Shown piece by piece: positions 33,543 through 46,539 of a DNA stretch of 64,000 nucleotides. Position numbers and translations under genes: made by a program. A model generated the notes under the pieces. That model made no database searches, was not told where the DNA came from, and was given only the letters and a program-made list of their open reading frames with translations. This DNA comes from Cladochytrium replicatum (Eukaryota > Chytridiomycota > Chytridiomycetes > Cladochytriales > Cladochytriaceae), in contig JAHLKD010000019.1 of NCBI GenBank assembly GCA_025526935.1, positions 248,001-312,000 of the forward strand, in the 5' to 3' direction. Numbering within the stretch: position 1 is the first letter of the stretch; each line of letters opens with the position of its first letter.

Positions 33543-34757
33543 ATGGATCTCTTTTCAGTTGCGCGATCGTTTGGCATGCTCCAGCCTGAAGATGATCCAC
33601 TATCTCCAGTTGGATCCTTTCATATTCAACGACCAATACCGAATTTGCAGTCTTTTCCACAGAGACTGTCAAGTACGTTCGGCACAGAAATGAGCGGTGC
33701 TCGCCAACAGAACCACAATCATCATTATCGCTCGCAACAACCAAGCCAGTTCATTCGTCGTCCGGTCGACGTTGAGAGCCCCGCCATCGCTGCCAATGAG
33801 ATGTTGGCTGGTCCCGCTCAAAATTCAGCCCGATCGTCCCGATTCTTTGATCCTACCAGCGCAATTCAAGTTCACCACATAATAGCACAAACCGAATCAA
33901 CTCAATATCGGTCCTATCGCTCGCGGACTCGACGGGACTCACCGCCATCACTGCTAACAGAGACAAATCCTGCCGCCAGGGCTTTTGAACTCCTTCTTCA
34001 ACAGCTGAGTCAACCGGTGACAGCCAGCGTCACTCTTGCATCACCGGCAGAGGTCCTTCGAAGGATGCGCGCCGAACAAATATCTTCGGCAAGAAGGAAC
34101 ACCGGCTCCGTCGCTCTGCAAAACGAAACTGTTGTGCCTATGCCGCTTTTCCATGCCTCCGTACATCAAAGTTTTCGTTCGAAATCGGTGTACCAAATCA
34201 ACTGTGCATCGTGCAATCAAGTTTTGTGCCAACGCGGAATGAAGGCTATCCTCTTAGCCAATATAAATGTAAGCTAAAGCCGTCTCGAGTGATAGTGAGC
34301 TAACTCAGATGATGCAAAATTTGTAGGTTACGCTCTTCAGTACCGATGTTCTGCCGGAGGGGTATGTCACCATGCTTTGCGGGACAACACATCTTATTGT
34401 TTCTCATCAGGCGAGTCGAGCTGGTAAACGACATCTACCCAACAAGCCAATGCAAATGCAAGATTCGTGAAATCGCGTGCCTCGGATGGTATGCTTCGCA
34501 CTTGTGCTGGTACTTGATAGGATTGGCTCACAATTGTTTGCAATAGTGGGAACGTGGTTGGATATCACATCACGCAGCCGTGCAAAAACTGTCTAAGCGC
34601 TTGCAACAATGGCCACGTTTGGATGTTCCACGACCAGCAGGTGCAAGGAATCCATCGCCTTGTGAGCACGAACGGGAGCAAGATGAAATGGGGAGATCTC
34701 CCATCGGCCAAGACGGACTTGAGCTATGTGGAGACCATTGAGACAATTTGCAGATGA
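33543..34757 (+). CDS. FAM72: FAM72-family protein with long N-terminal extension (349 aa)
   Basis: Four exons: 33543-34268, 34327-34361, 34411-34488, 34547-34757. The C-terminal 130 residues are the FAM72 core: [76 protein letters not shown]. The paired Cys (CxxC, CKCK, CxxC, CxxC) are those of the family. In vertebrates FAM72A binds the uracil glycosylase UNG2 and lowers its level; whether that applies here is unknown. The first about 217 residues are disordered, Ser/Gln/Arg-rich and not part of animal FAM72. Confidence 0.88.
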
Positions 34758-35565
34758 CGTAGACGAGAATGTCCTTAGAAAGGTTCTGAAGATTGTGCAC
34801 AATAGATGAAGGCGATCTCTAGCTATCAAGAATATCATCCACTGCAACTAAAATCAGTGGCTCTACCCTATTTAGTAAAGGAATTTCGCTTCTACATCAG
34901 GCTAATCCAAGTCCCTGTACGGACAGAACTTGTCCTCCGTGTCTGCAGTTTTTCAATCGACATCCATCGTCATCCAGTTGCACGTAGCTGATTTGACAAG
35001 CCGATTCCCAGTCAGACTGCCGGACTGCTTGGGGATAGACATGACTATCGAATGCACGTGCGCAATCAGCTTCAGTGAACAGGTAGAGGCTTTTTTCGTT
35101 TCTGTGCTATCCCACGGAAGCTGAAGCCGTTTTCTCAGGGGTTCTTCCCAGGATTCTTCCACGCAAGTAACGAGGATTTGAGACATTTAACGGTATTAAT
35201 AAGGAACATTGCTCGAGAAACTTAACGGCATGGATGAGGACGCAGGAAAGAAAGATGGTTTGACAGTGAAAATGATGCCATTGTGTGTTGAGAATTAGCT
35301 TGAGAGAAAGAAACGAAACTTGGAGGTTATGATTTGCTCAAATTTCCTATAGAGGACGATCTGGGTGGTGATCGCTCTCGGTTGAAACTGATTGATTGGC
35401 CATACAATTGTAAGCGTCACGATATTGATTGTCAATGAATAACCCTGTCATGTTCCAAATTTAAGTCGCATGGTTTCGGCACAATGAAATGTAGACCAAA
35501 CTTCGTAGCACAGGGAAGTGATAGTACCCAAATTGACATGCCAAACATTCACTAAATATTGCAGG
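34758..35565. other. Intergenic stretch between FAM72 and the membrane-protein gene
   Basis: No gene recognised. Frames at 34806-35124 lack domain signatures. Confidence 0.4.
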
Positions 35566-36541
35566 ATGACTGAATCAGAAGAACAGATCTTTTACCTCAG
35601 TTTGGCATTCTTCAACATGTTCCTCCAAGTTGGATTGTTCTACTGCTTCTATCGTGGTGCTTACAACGCACTGACGGATGGAAAACGTTCCATGAACTTG
35701 GTTCTCAAAATGGAGATCATTGTCTGCGTGATCTCGCTTGCTTCCATTGTTTTTTGGGCAGGTCGCCTCATCCCAATCTGGGACGACTTTAGCTGCTCCA
35801 TCTTCCACGGAGCGATTATGGCTTTAATCGAGCTCCGATCGAGTTGCTACACTTATGTGCAGATCTTCCGATTCATGGTCGCACTGGGCTATAATAAGTT
35901 ATATATGGATACTTTCACGGTCATTGTCACGCTCGTTTCGATGGGCTTGGGTGCCGCATTCCAGCGTGGAATAGCAGAAGGCCGCACATGCGACTTCCAG
36001 CACTCACATTACTCGCTCGGCACGGCGACTTTCCGAATCCTGGTCGAAATCGTGATCATCATTTGGTTTTTCATCCACCCACCGTCACATCCAGGAAATA
36101 TTGAAGCGTGACTCCTTAGCCCGCAGTGACGACCGCGTGCAATTCGTTATGCGAGTGCTAGCAATCCTCCTGATAATCTGCGCCGTGTGGATGTTTGCTT
36201 TCTCGGTCATCAACATAATGTTGGGGTACACCATCCTCCGCGTCATAATATCCAACTTTCATTTTTCGGTGATTCTGTTTTGCGTCGGGCTTCCTCGATG
36301 GATGATACGATTACGAACCTCGAATTCAAGTCGGAGTGAAGAGGGCAAAATTCTTCGAGACTCTACTGGGAAATATTCGGATAGCAGGCGGAGGTTGAGT
36401 GCGATCAACACCTTTGAGAAGGCTGCGCGAACTTCAAGGCCGCAAACCGATATCGAGAGGAGTGCAGTGTTGGTAGAAGAAAACATAGATGTGGTTGAGG
36501 TGGGGTCGCACATTCGTCCGACACTCACGCCTGTCCGTTAG
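35566..36541 (+). CDS. Multi-pass (about seven-helix) membrane protein, receptor-like
   Basis: Exon 1 from MTESEEQIFYLSLAFFNMFL and exon 2 at 36095-36541. Helices: FYLSLAFFNMFLQVGLFYCF, MEIIVCVISLASIVFWAG, a pair around HGAIMALIEL, FTVIVTLVSMGLGAAF, IVIIIWFFI (if retained), FVMRVLAILLIICAVWMFAF and a last hydrophobic block. The C-terminal tail is cytosolic, Ser/Arg-rich. The join is uncertain: a 52-base intron (36043-36094) or a 43-base one (36052-36094) would remove part of the sixth helix, while reading through hits TGA at 36110. Chytrid genomes carry many such orphan 7TM proteins. Confidence 0.55.
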
Positions 36542-37000
36542 AAAGAAGGGGATTTTATGGAGAAGCATTAGCTTGACTGCTTCATGAAATCTTCGTAATG
36601 ACCCTTTCGTACGCAATGTCCAACTCGTTCCCCCATACCTTATAACCTCCACTCTACGATACTGAGAATATCGTAGCAAAATGTTGAGAATAAATGCTCT
36701 GATTCCATGATGGGTTTTGGAAAGAGAAGTAAACACAGAGATATAGAGATGCACTTCATGAGTATCGCTCTCTTTAACATAAGATTCCCCGCTCATGTTC
36801 TCTGTCACTCTCTGCCACTCACCAAGATCACGACCCCACCAAACCCAAAGCTCTTTCTCCTTTGGACTGCTGGACGATCACATACCTTGTACCTGTTTCA
36901 AACTCTAACGAAATCAGAGCCTTTACGGCGATCGCTGTGCATGCAAGGTACGTTTCATAAGTTGGAACGTTCCACAACTAAGAACAACTGTTTACCAATC

Positions 37001-39276
37001 CAAAGATGTAGAACTTCCAGCAGTTGGACGTGTCCACAAACAACACACCAGAACCTTACTGAGAAGGCTCGTGATTAGTGGAGGTGTCGAGGCTGTTCCC
37101 CACCAACAAGCTAGCAGCTTAATGAGAAGGCTTGCGATGAGTGTAGGTGTCGAGAATGTCCCCGACCAACACATCAGCAGCTCATCGAGAAGGTTTGCGA
37201 TAAGTGGGCGTGTTGAGACTGTCCCCGACCGACATGCCAGCTGTTTACGCTTACAGAGGAGGCTCACGACAAGTGGATGTGTTGAGGGTGTTTCAACGGC
37301 AGACGATGACTTTGTAACCGAGCTATTCAACAGCCCAGGCATGTGGACTATGCTATTGACCGAAAACTTGCTCGTATCCCGTTAGCGTGGGAATCCCAAT
37401 TAGCTCTCAAGCGGTGGATGCTTAAGACTGCGTTGCATTACAAGAGGGACCCCGTGGACTGCCTCGAAGACGTTTACTTCAAGCTTGAGACCCAACACAG
37501 ACTTCTCGATGATGCCCGTTCACACACCCAACAGCTTCAGTTTTCCAATGATTACCACTTCAATCAAGTCGTGAGCAAAGAGCTGGCGATCGCAAACCAG
37601 CAGATAGAGCTCTTTCATCAACAGGAAACAAATGCAATTTTGCAAGCCACTAACGAGCGACTCAGTCACCGGCACTCACTTGCGGAAAGAGATGCGGCGT
37701 TCTACCGGGATGGGAGGGATATGCTGCGGGAGCAATGCGAAAGATACTTTCAAGAAAATGGGCAGCTTCGTTCTATGGTGTGTTTGCAGCGAATGAGATT
37801 TGCAGAACCTGTGAGTAACTAATGAATAACATCATGATAGCTTTCGCAGGCGGAGTACAAGCTCGAGGACGCTGAGCGAGCAATACAGAACGCTTGCTAT
37901 GTCAATGAAGAGTTGCAAAAGAGAGTGCAATTTTTGGAGAGCGAGCAACACAAAACTCGGATGGAGACAATGCAGAAAGAGAGCGTTGCAAGGGCTCGCG
38001 AAGAGGAGTTGATGAAAACAATTGAGACTATGGAGAGCGAGTCAAGGGCTCATGAAGAAAATGGGAGGAATTCGATTGAGACTAGCGAAGCAGAGATGAA
38101 GGATTTAAGGGCGGAATTGCAAGATTCGTGGGGGACTCGTGGGTTGGATCTGACGGAGAATACCATGAAGATCCAAACGCTCACAAAGGTATTTCCCCGC
38201 GAATAAAGTTTTACTATGGATTCACAGCTTTACTCTCTCTATTGCTCTTGCAGGAGCGAAACGCACTCCAGTACTCCGCAAAGAATCTTAAGGACAAGCT
38301 TGACCTCACAGAAGAACGGGTGAGCTTTCTGGAAGCAGACAATAAGGCAAACTTTTCAATCTCTTCGTTAGTACATTCCATTGTTATCCAAAAGAGCACC
38401 GACTTGTTGAGAGAGACGCCAACAACTCACGGACCATCAAGGAATTGGAGGAGGAACGAGAGACCATGAAAGCCGAAATCGACAACCTGTGGGAAACTGT
38501 GCATTCCCGCCATGAGCAGATAGCCGAGCTGACAAAACAAAAACACCGCATCAAGGAAAAGGTGGAGAAAAAGTGTTGTACGTTGAAAATGCTGCTTCCT
38601 TCTTTTTTTTTTCAATTGCACGCTCATCCTTCCGTCCAGGTTCAATTGAGAAGTCAATGCTCGAGGCCGAGGAGCGACACAAAGGCGAGCTGGCAAAACT
38701 TGAGTCAGTGTTTCACGAGCTCAAGGTAAGTAAAAATTAAGCTCACACGATTTCCCCGTGGTTCTTCTTATTCGAACCAAGGAAACAAGGCTGGACAGCA
38801 CAAAAACATGCACAGATGAACAGCCAATTTCCGCACTCATATCACTGCCAATCCAACCCCCCTGGAGCTCTCTTTTCATCAATGAAGAAGACTACGCTCG
38901 CTTCCTTTCTGAGGTACCTCGACCCAAAAAGCAGAAAGAGTTTAGTCGACTAATTACCAATGAGGAGTACTTCCACGTAATTTGTATCTGAACAACGATC
39001 CGTCGGTTTCCTGACGCTCCTCTTTGATATGACCAGGACGATGGACAAGGGAAAGCATGTTGCAATCTATGCCGAGAGTCCTTTGCTTCACACCCAAAGA
39101 ACTCCAAGCCGCTGGTGCAGCATCTTTTGAGTAAAACTCACCAGCGCAAGGTCATCGAGGCGATCAACTCAGTACCTGGCGCGCAAAACCTATTCAGGTT
39201 CGCATTCCAAGAGCTTCCAAGTGGGAGCTTTTCGGGATTTCTATACACGTTTCAGACGACCTGGAAGGCGAAGTGA
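37001..39276 (+). CDS. Coiled-coil protein with C-terminal C2H2 (U1-type) zinc finger
   Basis: The 5' end is unresolved. An exon reading VDYAIDRKLARIPLAWESQL runs to 37810, then 37850-38188 and about 38254 onward. The central part is heptad coiled coil (ERAIQNACYVNEELQKRVQF, IKELEEERETMKAEIDNLW). After introns it continues INEEDYARFLSEVPRPKKQK, TNEEYFH, then a zinc finger CNLCRESFASHPKNSKPLVQ HLLSKTH (C-x2-C and H-x5-H). It ends at 39276. Intron 38323 or later needs a GC donor (AAG/GCAAAC) or skips VSFLEADNK. No family recognised; a nucleic-acid-binding structural protein is a guess. Confidence 0.55.
37005..37300 (+). repeat. Coding minisatellite, about 63-bp units (4-5 copies)
   Basis: Forward translation gives imperfect 21-residue units: RRLVISGGVEAVPHQQASSLM, RRLAMSVGVENVPDQHISSSS, RRFAISGRVETVPDRHASCL and a last RRLTTSGCVEGV, preceded by a diverged unit. 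The reverse strand is also open across the array. It lies just upstream of, and may be part of, the coiled-coil gene. Confidence 0.75.
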
Positions 39277-39639
39277 TAATGTTTCTTTTTGTGTGTTTTT
39301 TGAATGGAAAGCTGGTTCTGTTATAAGTATGAAGTAATGGTTCATTCCGTCCGCTCCAATAAAATATAACACACTTCTGTCTATTTCTTTCTCCTTCACA
39401 ATTGATCAAATAACTTAAGTTGAAGCGAGCCAGCCAACATTTAAGCTGATGAAGTGAATATTTCTATCACACGAAGTAAATATTTCTATCAAAAGCAATC
39501 AGCAAGCGGCCTTTCCCCCGGCCCACCTCTGTTCTTGGGGCGATTATGAGCGATCAAACGATCTTATGCCCTACCAACAGGAACGCTCAACAAACTGCGA
39601 TCTGCGCTCAGCTCTGGGAGGCTTTATGTGGACTCCAAA

Positions 39640-40345
39640 ACTAATTGAGGTGAACTGCTCGAGGCCGAGGAGCGTCACAAGGGCGAACTTGCAGAACTTG
39701 AGTCAGTGCTTCGCGAGCTCAGGGTCAGTAAAAATTGACGCTCACACGATTCCCAAGTGGTTGTTCTTATTCTAACCAAGGAAACAAGGCTGGTCACCAC
39801 GACAAAATGCACAGATGAACACCCAATTTGCGCACATATCACATCCAATCCAACGCCGCTGGAGTTCTATTTTCATCTATGACGAAGACTACGCTCGCTT
39901 CCTCTGAGGTCCCTCGACCCCAAGAAGCAGAAGAGTTCAGTCGACTAATTACCAATGAGGAGTACTTCCATGTAATTTGTATCTAAACAACGATCCGTCG
40001 TTTTTTTGACGCTCCTCTTTGATATTACCAGCACGATAGACAAGGGAACGCATGTTGCAATCTATGCCGAGGGTTCGTTGCTTCACACCCAAAAGAACCC
40101 CAAATCGCTGTTGCAACATCTGTTGAGCGAATCCCACCAACGGAAGGTCATGGGTGAAATCAACTCGGCACCCAGCGCCCAACGCCTTTCCAGTATCGCA
40201 TTCCAAGAGCTTCCAGTTGGAGCTTTTCGGGAATGGGATACAAGTTTCTGACACCTGGGAGGGAAGTGATCATGTTTCTTTCTTTTTTTGTGTTTGACTG
40301 GAAAGCTGGTTCTGTGATACGCATAAAGCAAAGATTTATTCCGTC
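39640..40345 (+). pseudogene. Decayed tandem copy of the 3' end of the coiled-coil/zinc-finger gene
   Basis: This repeats 38655-39330: GAGGCCGAGGAGCG, the GTCAGTAAAAATT intron start, the acidic ITNEEY block, the CNLCR finger and the 3' untranslated AAAGCTGGTTCTGT block all recur in order. Deletions and insertions shift the frame (for example in the DYARF block and inside the finger), and the CCCAAAAGAACCCC insertion destroys the H-x5-H half. The coiled-coil 5' part is not included. Confidence 0.75.
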
Positions 40346-40639
40346 CGTTCCAAATGTTGCCACACCTCTAGAACGGGAGCTTTTACATCATTGATTGGTG
40401 GAAGGAAAGTGCACCTGAGATAAAATGCTCTGGAAGAGGCAATTTGCAGAGTATAAAGCGATAAGCGTCTCCTGCACCTCTAATTCCTCCCTATCCAAGA
40501 TCGAATGCCAACCTTCAGTTTTCCCACGGAGTTTCACGTGCGCATTGAAACTCAAGTCGAAAACTACACATTCGTTGATTGAGTACGGGAGGAGCACGTT
40601 GGAGCTACCATCTGCACGGCTATTTAAACCAGAGACTCA

Positions 40640-42250
<1,611 letters not shown>

Positions 42251-42352
42251 GCGGCACATTAAACATCTTGATTTAATAGAGAATGGGGTGCAGTAGCTAT
42301 TAGGGTTGCGACCGTCCGTTAGGGTTTGTCAGTCGCGAAGACACGCAGAGCA

Positions 42353-43326
42353 ATGAGTGGCCACCACGACGACCATGACGACCTGAACCCGACGTTCACC
42401 ACAGGGTACAAGCCCGGTGCGAAGAAGACCGCAGCGGAACTCGCTCAGCTCGACGCTCAGGACGGTGAGCTCAACTTTGCAGATTTCCATCGATCAGACC
42501 ACAGCTTAATCTCTTTGCCATTCGGGAATTTGGGCATCCGCTGCATGTAAAGAGTCTCTGCAGAAGTGGAAGGCCTCCTTGGGTCTCAAGGCGCAGGGTG
42601 CCTCTGACAAAGCCCGTGTCATTATCGAGTCGATGTCGCTGGAAGTTCCGGATCGTGCTGATGTAGTAATGCGAACAGGGACCGAAGGTATCCCGATTCG
42701 GGGGGATGGGCCGGATTAAATCGGTTGGAACTGAAATGGGTTATTGAACAGAGGACCTGAAGAGGCTCACGCAGATTTCCATGACGATTAAGGAGGGTGT
42801 AGATTACCGCCTCAAGGTCAAGTTCAGGTATTGTAAACCACGTGCTGCCTTTTTGCTTCTGTCAAGCCGTTCGAATATTTTGTTAGGGTCGAAGGCGATG
42901 TTGTGTCCGGATTAAAGTACTTGCACCTCGTTAAGCGCATGGGTATGAAGGTTGACCGTACCGAAGAGATGCTGGGATCGTACGGTCCTGCTCCTCGTGA
43001 GTTTATTCACACCTACTCGTTATCGGATCCCTGACAGATTTCCATTTTATCTCTATATTCAGAACCGTACGAGAAGAAGGTTAGTTTGCTCTTCCGCGCT
43101 GCAGAATCGCACTTATAACAGCTTTAACAGTTCCTGCCTGAAGAAGCACCAAAGGGTATGACGGCTCGCGGCCACTACAACGTTCAGAGTCGGTTTGTTG
43201 ATGACGACAACGTGACCCATCTGCTCTTCAACTGGGTGAGGTCATTGCGGGTCTGCGTAGCGATTGTTTTAACTGAACTTTGCGCTTATTCGATAGTCGT
43301 TCGACATCAAGAAGGACTGGGACTAA
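42353..43326 (+). CDS. Rho GDP-dissociation inhibitor
   Basis: Seven exons give 194 residues. Blocks: ESLQKWKASLGLKAQG, EDLKRLTQISMTIKEGVDYR LKVKFRVEGDVVSGLKYLHL, KRMGMKVDRTEEMLGSYGP, MTARGHYNVQSRFVDDDN and the end LLFNWSFDIKKDWD, all typical of RhoGDI. It extracts prenylated Rho/Rac/Cdc42 GTPases from membranes and holds them in the cytosol. One exon (43063-43079) has only 17 bases and encodes the end of QPYEKK. It starts about 100 bases downstream of ARP1 on the same strand. Confidence 0.95.
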
Positions 43327-43749
43327 GGACATGTTGATTTCCCATTCCGTTTGTTTTTTCTTTGTGACCAAGCGTCGACTGTGTTTTCGAGAGAGTTTGC
43401 ACCAACGTGCGATTGATTTGGACCTGGAATTGTTCCTTTTTGATGAGTGCTGTTTGGAAATAGAGTTTTTTCCAACTAATTTGAACCGATTTCTTTCAGC
43501 CACGGGTCTCGTTTTAGGGCTGAATGTTGAGGGTTTCGTTCTTTGAATGTTGAGTGGAAGCTTGTAGTGGGTGTGTGGAACGTTGCAACTTGGTCGCTTG
43601 TTTCCGTTTTGCGGGTGTCGTGGGAAGTGCTGAGAGGGGGACCCCGGCAGCTTTATTAGGAGGAGCAACTGACCAACGGGCAAGAGACAACAAAGGCTCG
43701 CTCGTTCTGTTCTGGAAACGTGACCTCTTGACCATCACCATCACCATCA

Positions 43750-45144
43750 ATGAAAGCTTGGCGACCATCTCTCAGCTCGCTGGGCTCTCATTTCGGCCTT
43801 CTGTGGATCACCCTGTCAGCATTTCTCCAATGGAATGTGTACGCTGTCTTTATCAAAAGATTTCATCGAGGGCGCTTTCCTTCCGCAACTGATGTCTCAG
43901 TTCCGTTGTCATGCAACCTAAACCAAGCGTCTTTTAGCACCAGCAATGTCGGGGACTCAAACTACGAATTGCACTGGAGGGTCAATGACACCAGGCTTTA
44001 TGTCTGGATGAAAATGTAGGTGGACCAGGCATCCGGAAAGTCAATCGATCGTGGATGGGAATAGCGTTCGGCGCAACGATGCTCAGTTTGCAATTCATCA
44101 TCACTCATCTCGATGCGACTCCAAATGTGAGCAATGGGATATCCACGGAGGCCAAGTGATCAAACACCATTTTCAAAATCAGGGGGTCCCATTCTCGAAT
44201 TTCCATGAACACACTTCTGTTCTCGGCGCGGTCTACACATCTCCCGAAAAACGACAGGAAAATGTGGATTCCTGGGTCATTCGTCCTGTGAGCAGTACGT
44301 ACAACGGCATGAACTGGACCGCCGAGTTCTCCCGACCTCTCACTCACCTGGACTCCCTCCACCTGCCTCCCCATCTGGTCAACCCGACATGCTTTTCGGC
44401 TTTGCTTTTATCCTGGCTACCCCATCTCATAAACTGATTTCGTGTACCACGGTGCAAACACCGCAATGTACTCGCACGGCCACATCCTCGCATCCCTCGA
44501 CGGCACGCTCCGGCCCGTATCCGTGGGAATCCCCGACTCGACCTTCCGCTCCTCGCATAGTATCATCATGATGACGCTCTGGTTCTTGGTTCTTCTGGTT
44601 CCCCGCCGGCGTCGTCATCGCGAGATACCTCCGCTCGTTCCCAGGCTGGAACATCATCCACATCGTCTGGCAACTCGCTGGCATCTTCGCCTTCATCGCG
44701 GCGGCGTGCTTCGCGATCTTGACAGTCGACTTTGGCAACCCAAAGACACTCGTCAACACACCGCACTATTACCTCGGCATCACGATCCTGGGCCTCGCCC
44801 TGATCATGGTGATCCTCGGCAGCATCGCACAGAGTAACGTGACCAACGCGAACGATACATCCGCTCGGCGCACAAGGGCGTCGGATGGCTGCTCATTCTC
44901 GCCACGTACCTGGGCATCAACGCACTGCACCCGTGCTGGAGCCAAACCCACGGTTGTCCCGCCGTGCGCCTATCGGTGGGTACTCTACGTCGGCATTGCG
45001 ATCTTGCTGATGCTCGGGTTCGTCATGGCGGAGATCACGATGGGGGTGGTGCTCAAAGGCGGACTCGCGGCATACCTGTTTGAACGGTCGCAGCAGCGGG
45101 AGGGGCTGGATCGGGTTAGCGAGGATGTGGGGAAGGCGAATTGA
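43750..45144 (+). pseudogene. Decayed DOMON-cytochrome b561 protein
   Basis: N-terminal signal-like segment (LWITLSAFLQWNVYA), then DOMON blocks SNYELHWRVNDTRLYVWMKM, WMGIAFGATM, EFSRPLTHLDS and YHGANTA. A b561 core follows, with heme His candidates in FRSSHSIIMMT, WNIIHIVWQL, NTPHYYLG and RSAHKGVGWLL, and final helices VLYVGIAILLMLGFVMAEIT. These blocks lie in at least three frames with stops between. One break (near 44578-44600) is explained by a 7-base tandem duplication (GGTTCTT). Intact relatives are transmembrane ascorbate- or NADH-linked iron or haem electron carriers. Confidence 0.6.
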
Positions 45145-46499
45145 ATTGAGAAGGGGGACGGGTCGGCGGCGTTGTTAGGAAAAGAGGCCAAGCATGCATC
45201 GCATGTGGAGCGAGAAGGATAGGTTTCAGCAGAAGAGGGGTTTTCTTGGAGGGAAGCTTGAAGGAGGAAGTGGTCAGAGCTTTACTTCCTTGGACGATAG
45301 CGTTAAACAAGGGTGAGCGAGTTGCAGTACCTTAAGGCAGATTCTCGTCGCTCAATTCTTTGCGCTGTGCAGGAAAGTGTACGTTGTTGGAAACGGCAAG
45401 TACGTCTACGATGCCATATCATCGATTTCCAGCCATCCTGGTGGAACAGGCTAACGTTCTCCAGTGATCCTCCATTCCGTGTCTGGGACGGACATTACCG
45501 ACGATTTCTTCTACAGGTTGGGAAAATCGTAACTTCATCAAGTTTTGGAACTCAACGAATTAATGCGTAGCAGCATCAGATATGCAACTTCCCCCATCCA
45601 TTTATCCATCAGCTCGACGCAGGACCCGAAATCCGCGCCAATACCCATCACCGCCTCAACCAGACAACTTTCCGCAGGCCGAAGGCGAACAGGCAATAGC
45701 GGATCTGGATCCGGCTGCCTACCGATGGTAACTCCATCTAATTGGAGTGTCTTGCCTCGTGCTCGAAGGACCCATATCCACAGCGTTGCTCTGGACATGG
45801 GTGGACTGCACGCATTTGTACGATCGCACCTCGCTCGACGGTGGTCGTGACCGCAGAATGAGCGTCACCTGTAAATAATTCGAAGGTGCTGTCGTGGGCC
45901 CGCTTGCGTTCCAAGACCTGATAATCGAGACACTTGTGAAGTCGTGCAGTTATGGCATGAGCGACGTGCACGCTCTCGCTGCATCGGCGTCCGCATACGA
46001 CGACGATGTGATCATCCAGCAAACCTTTTTGTCTTGCCTTTGCCGTGACTTCAATCCCAATATCATGGACAGCCAATTCTGTGATGTGCCAACCGCTACC
46101 GGCTTTGATCCTTCGTTTAAGAGCACGCTTCATGCGGGAACGTTGAGAAGACCTGTTCGAATATGTTGGTTACCTGGGAAGCATTTGCTCATGGGTAACG
46201 TGACTTTTCTGGGATCTTGGGAGAGGCGAAGAGAAACGTATGAATGTAGTGCTGGCATTCAGCTCCGAGCTCCCTCGGGTAGGTAGCCCACCACATTCCT
46301 GTCTGGTTCCTCATTTTCCGCCATTCCGCTTGCTCAGCTCCCCAACCTTCCAATTTCCAAAAAAGGCTCGAAACGAAACGCGTCCTTGACGCGTTTGGAT
46401 TCGCATCCCCACTCCTGTCAGATCGTTAGTGATCTTCGTTGGTGATCTTCGGTAACCCATTCGGCGCTACCGCTTCTGTAATGCGCAAGCCCACGGGTT
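45145..46499. other. Stretch with short unassigned frames
   Basis: A forward frame at 45894-46286 (FQDLIIETLVKSCSYGMSD, ALAASASAYDDDVIIQQTF) and fragments at 45545-45850 may be exons of an unrecognised or decaying gene. No domain and no confident splice chain could be drawn. It sits between two decayed genes. Confidence 0.3.
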
Positions 46500-46539
46500 C
46501 TATTTCCGTCAAAGACTGTATGTTTGAGGGCCAGCCGTG

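Noticed and set aside
44051-44437. Forward fr 44051 frame as a separate gene
   Set aside because: Its second half carries DOMON sequence (EFSRPL) but its first half is out of frame with the WMGIAFG block; it is part of the decayed DOMON gene.
46430-46500. Possible tRNA-like segment with CCCACGGGTTCTATTTCC
   Set aside because: No matching acceptor or anticodon arm could be folded around it.
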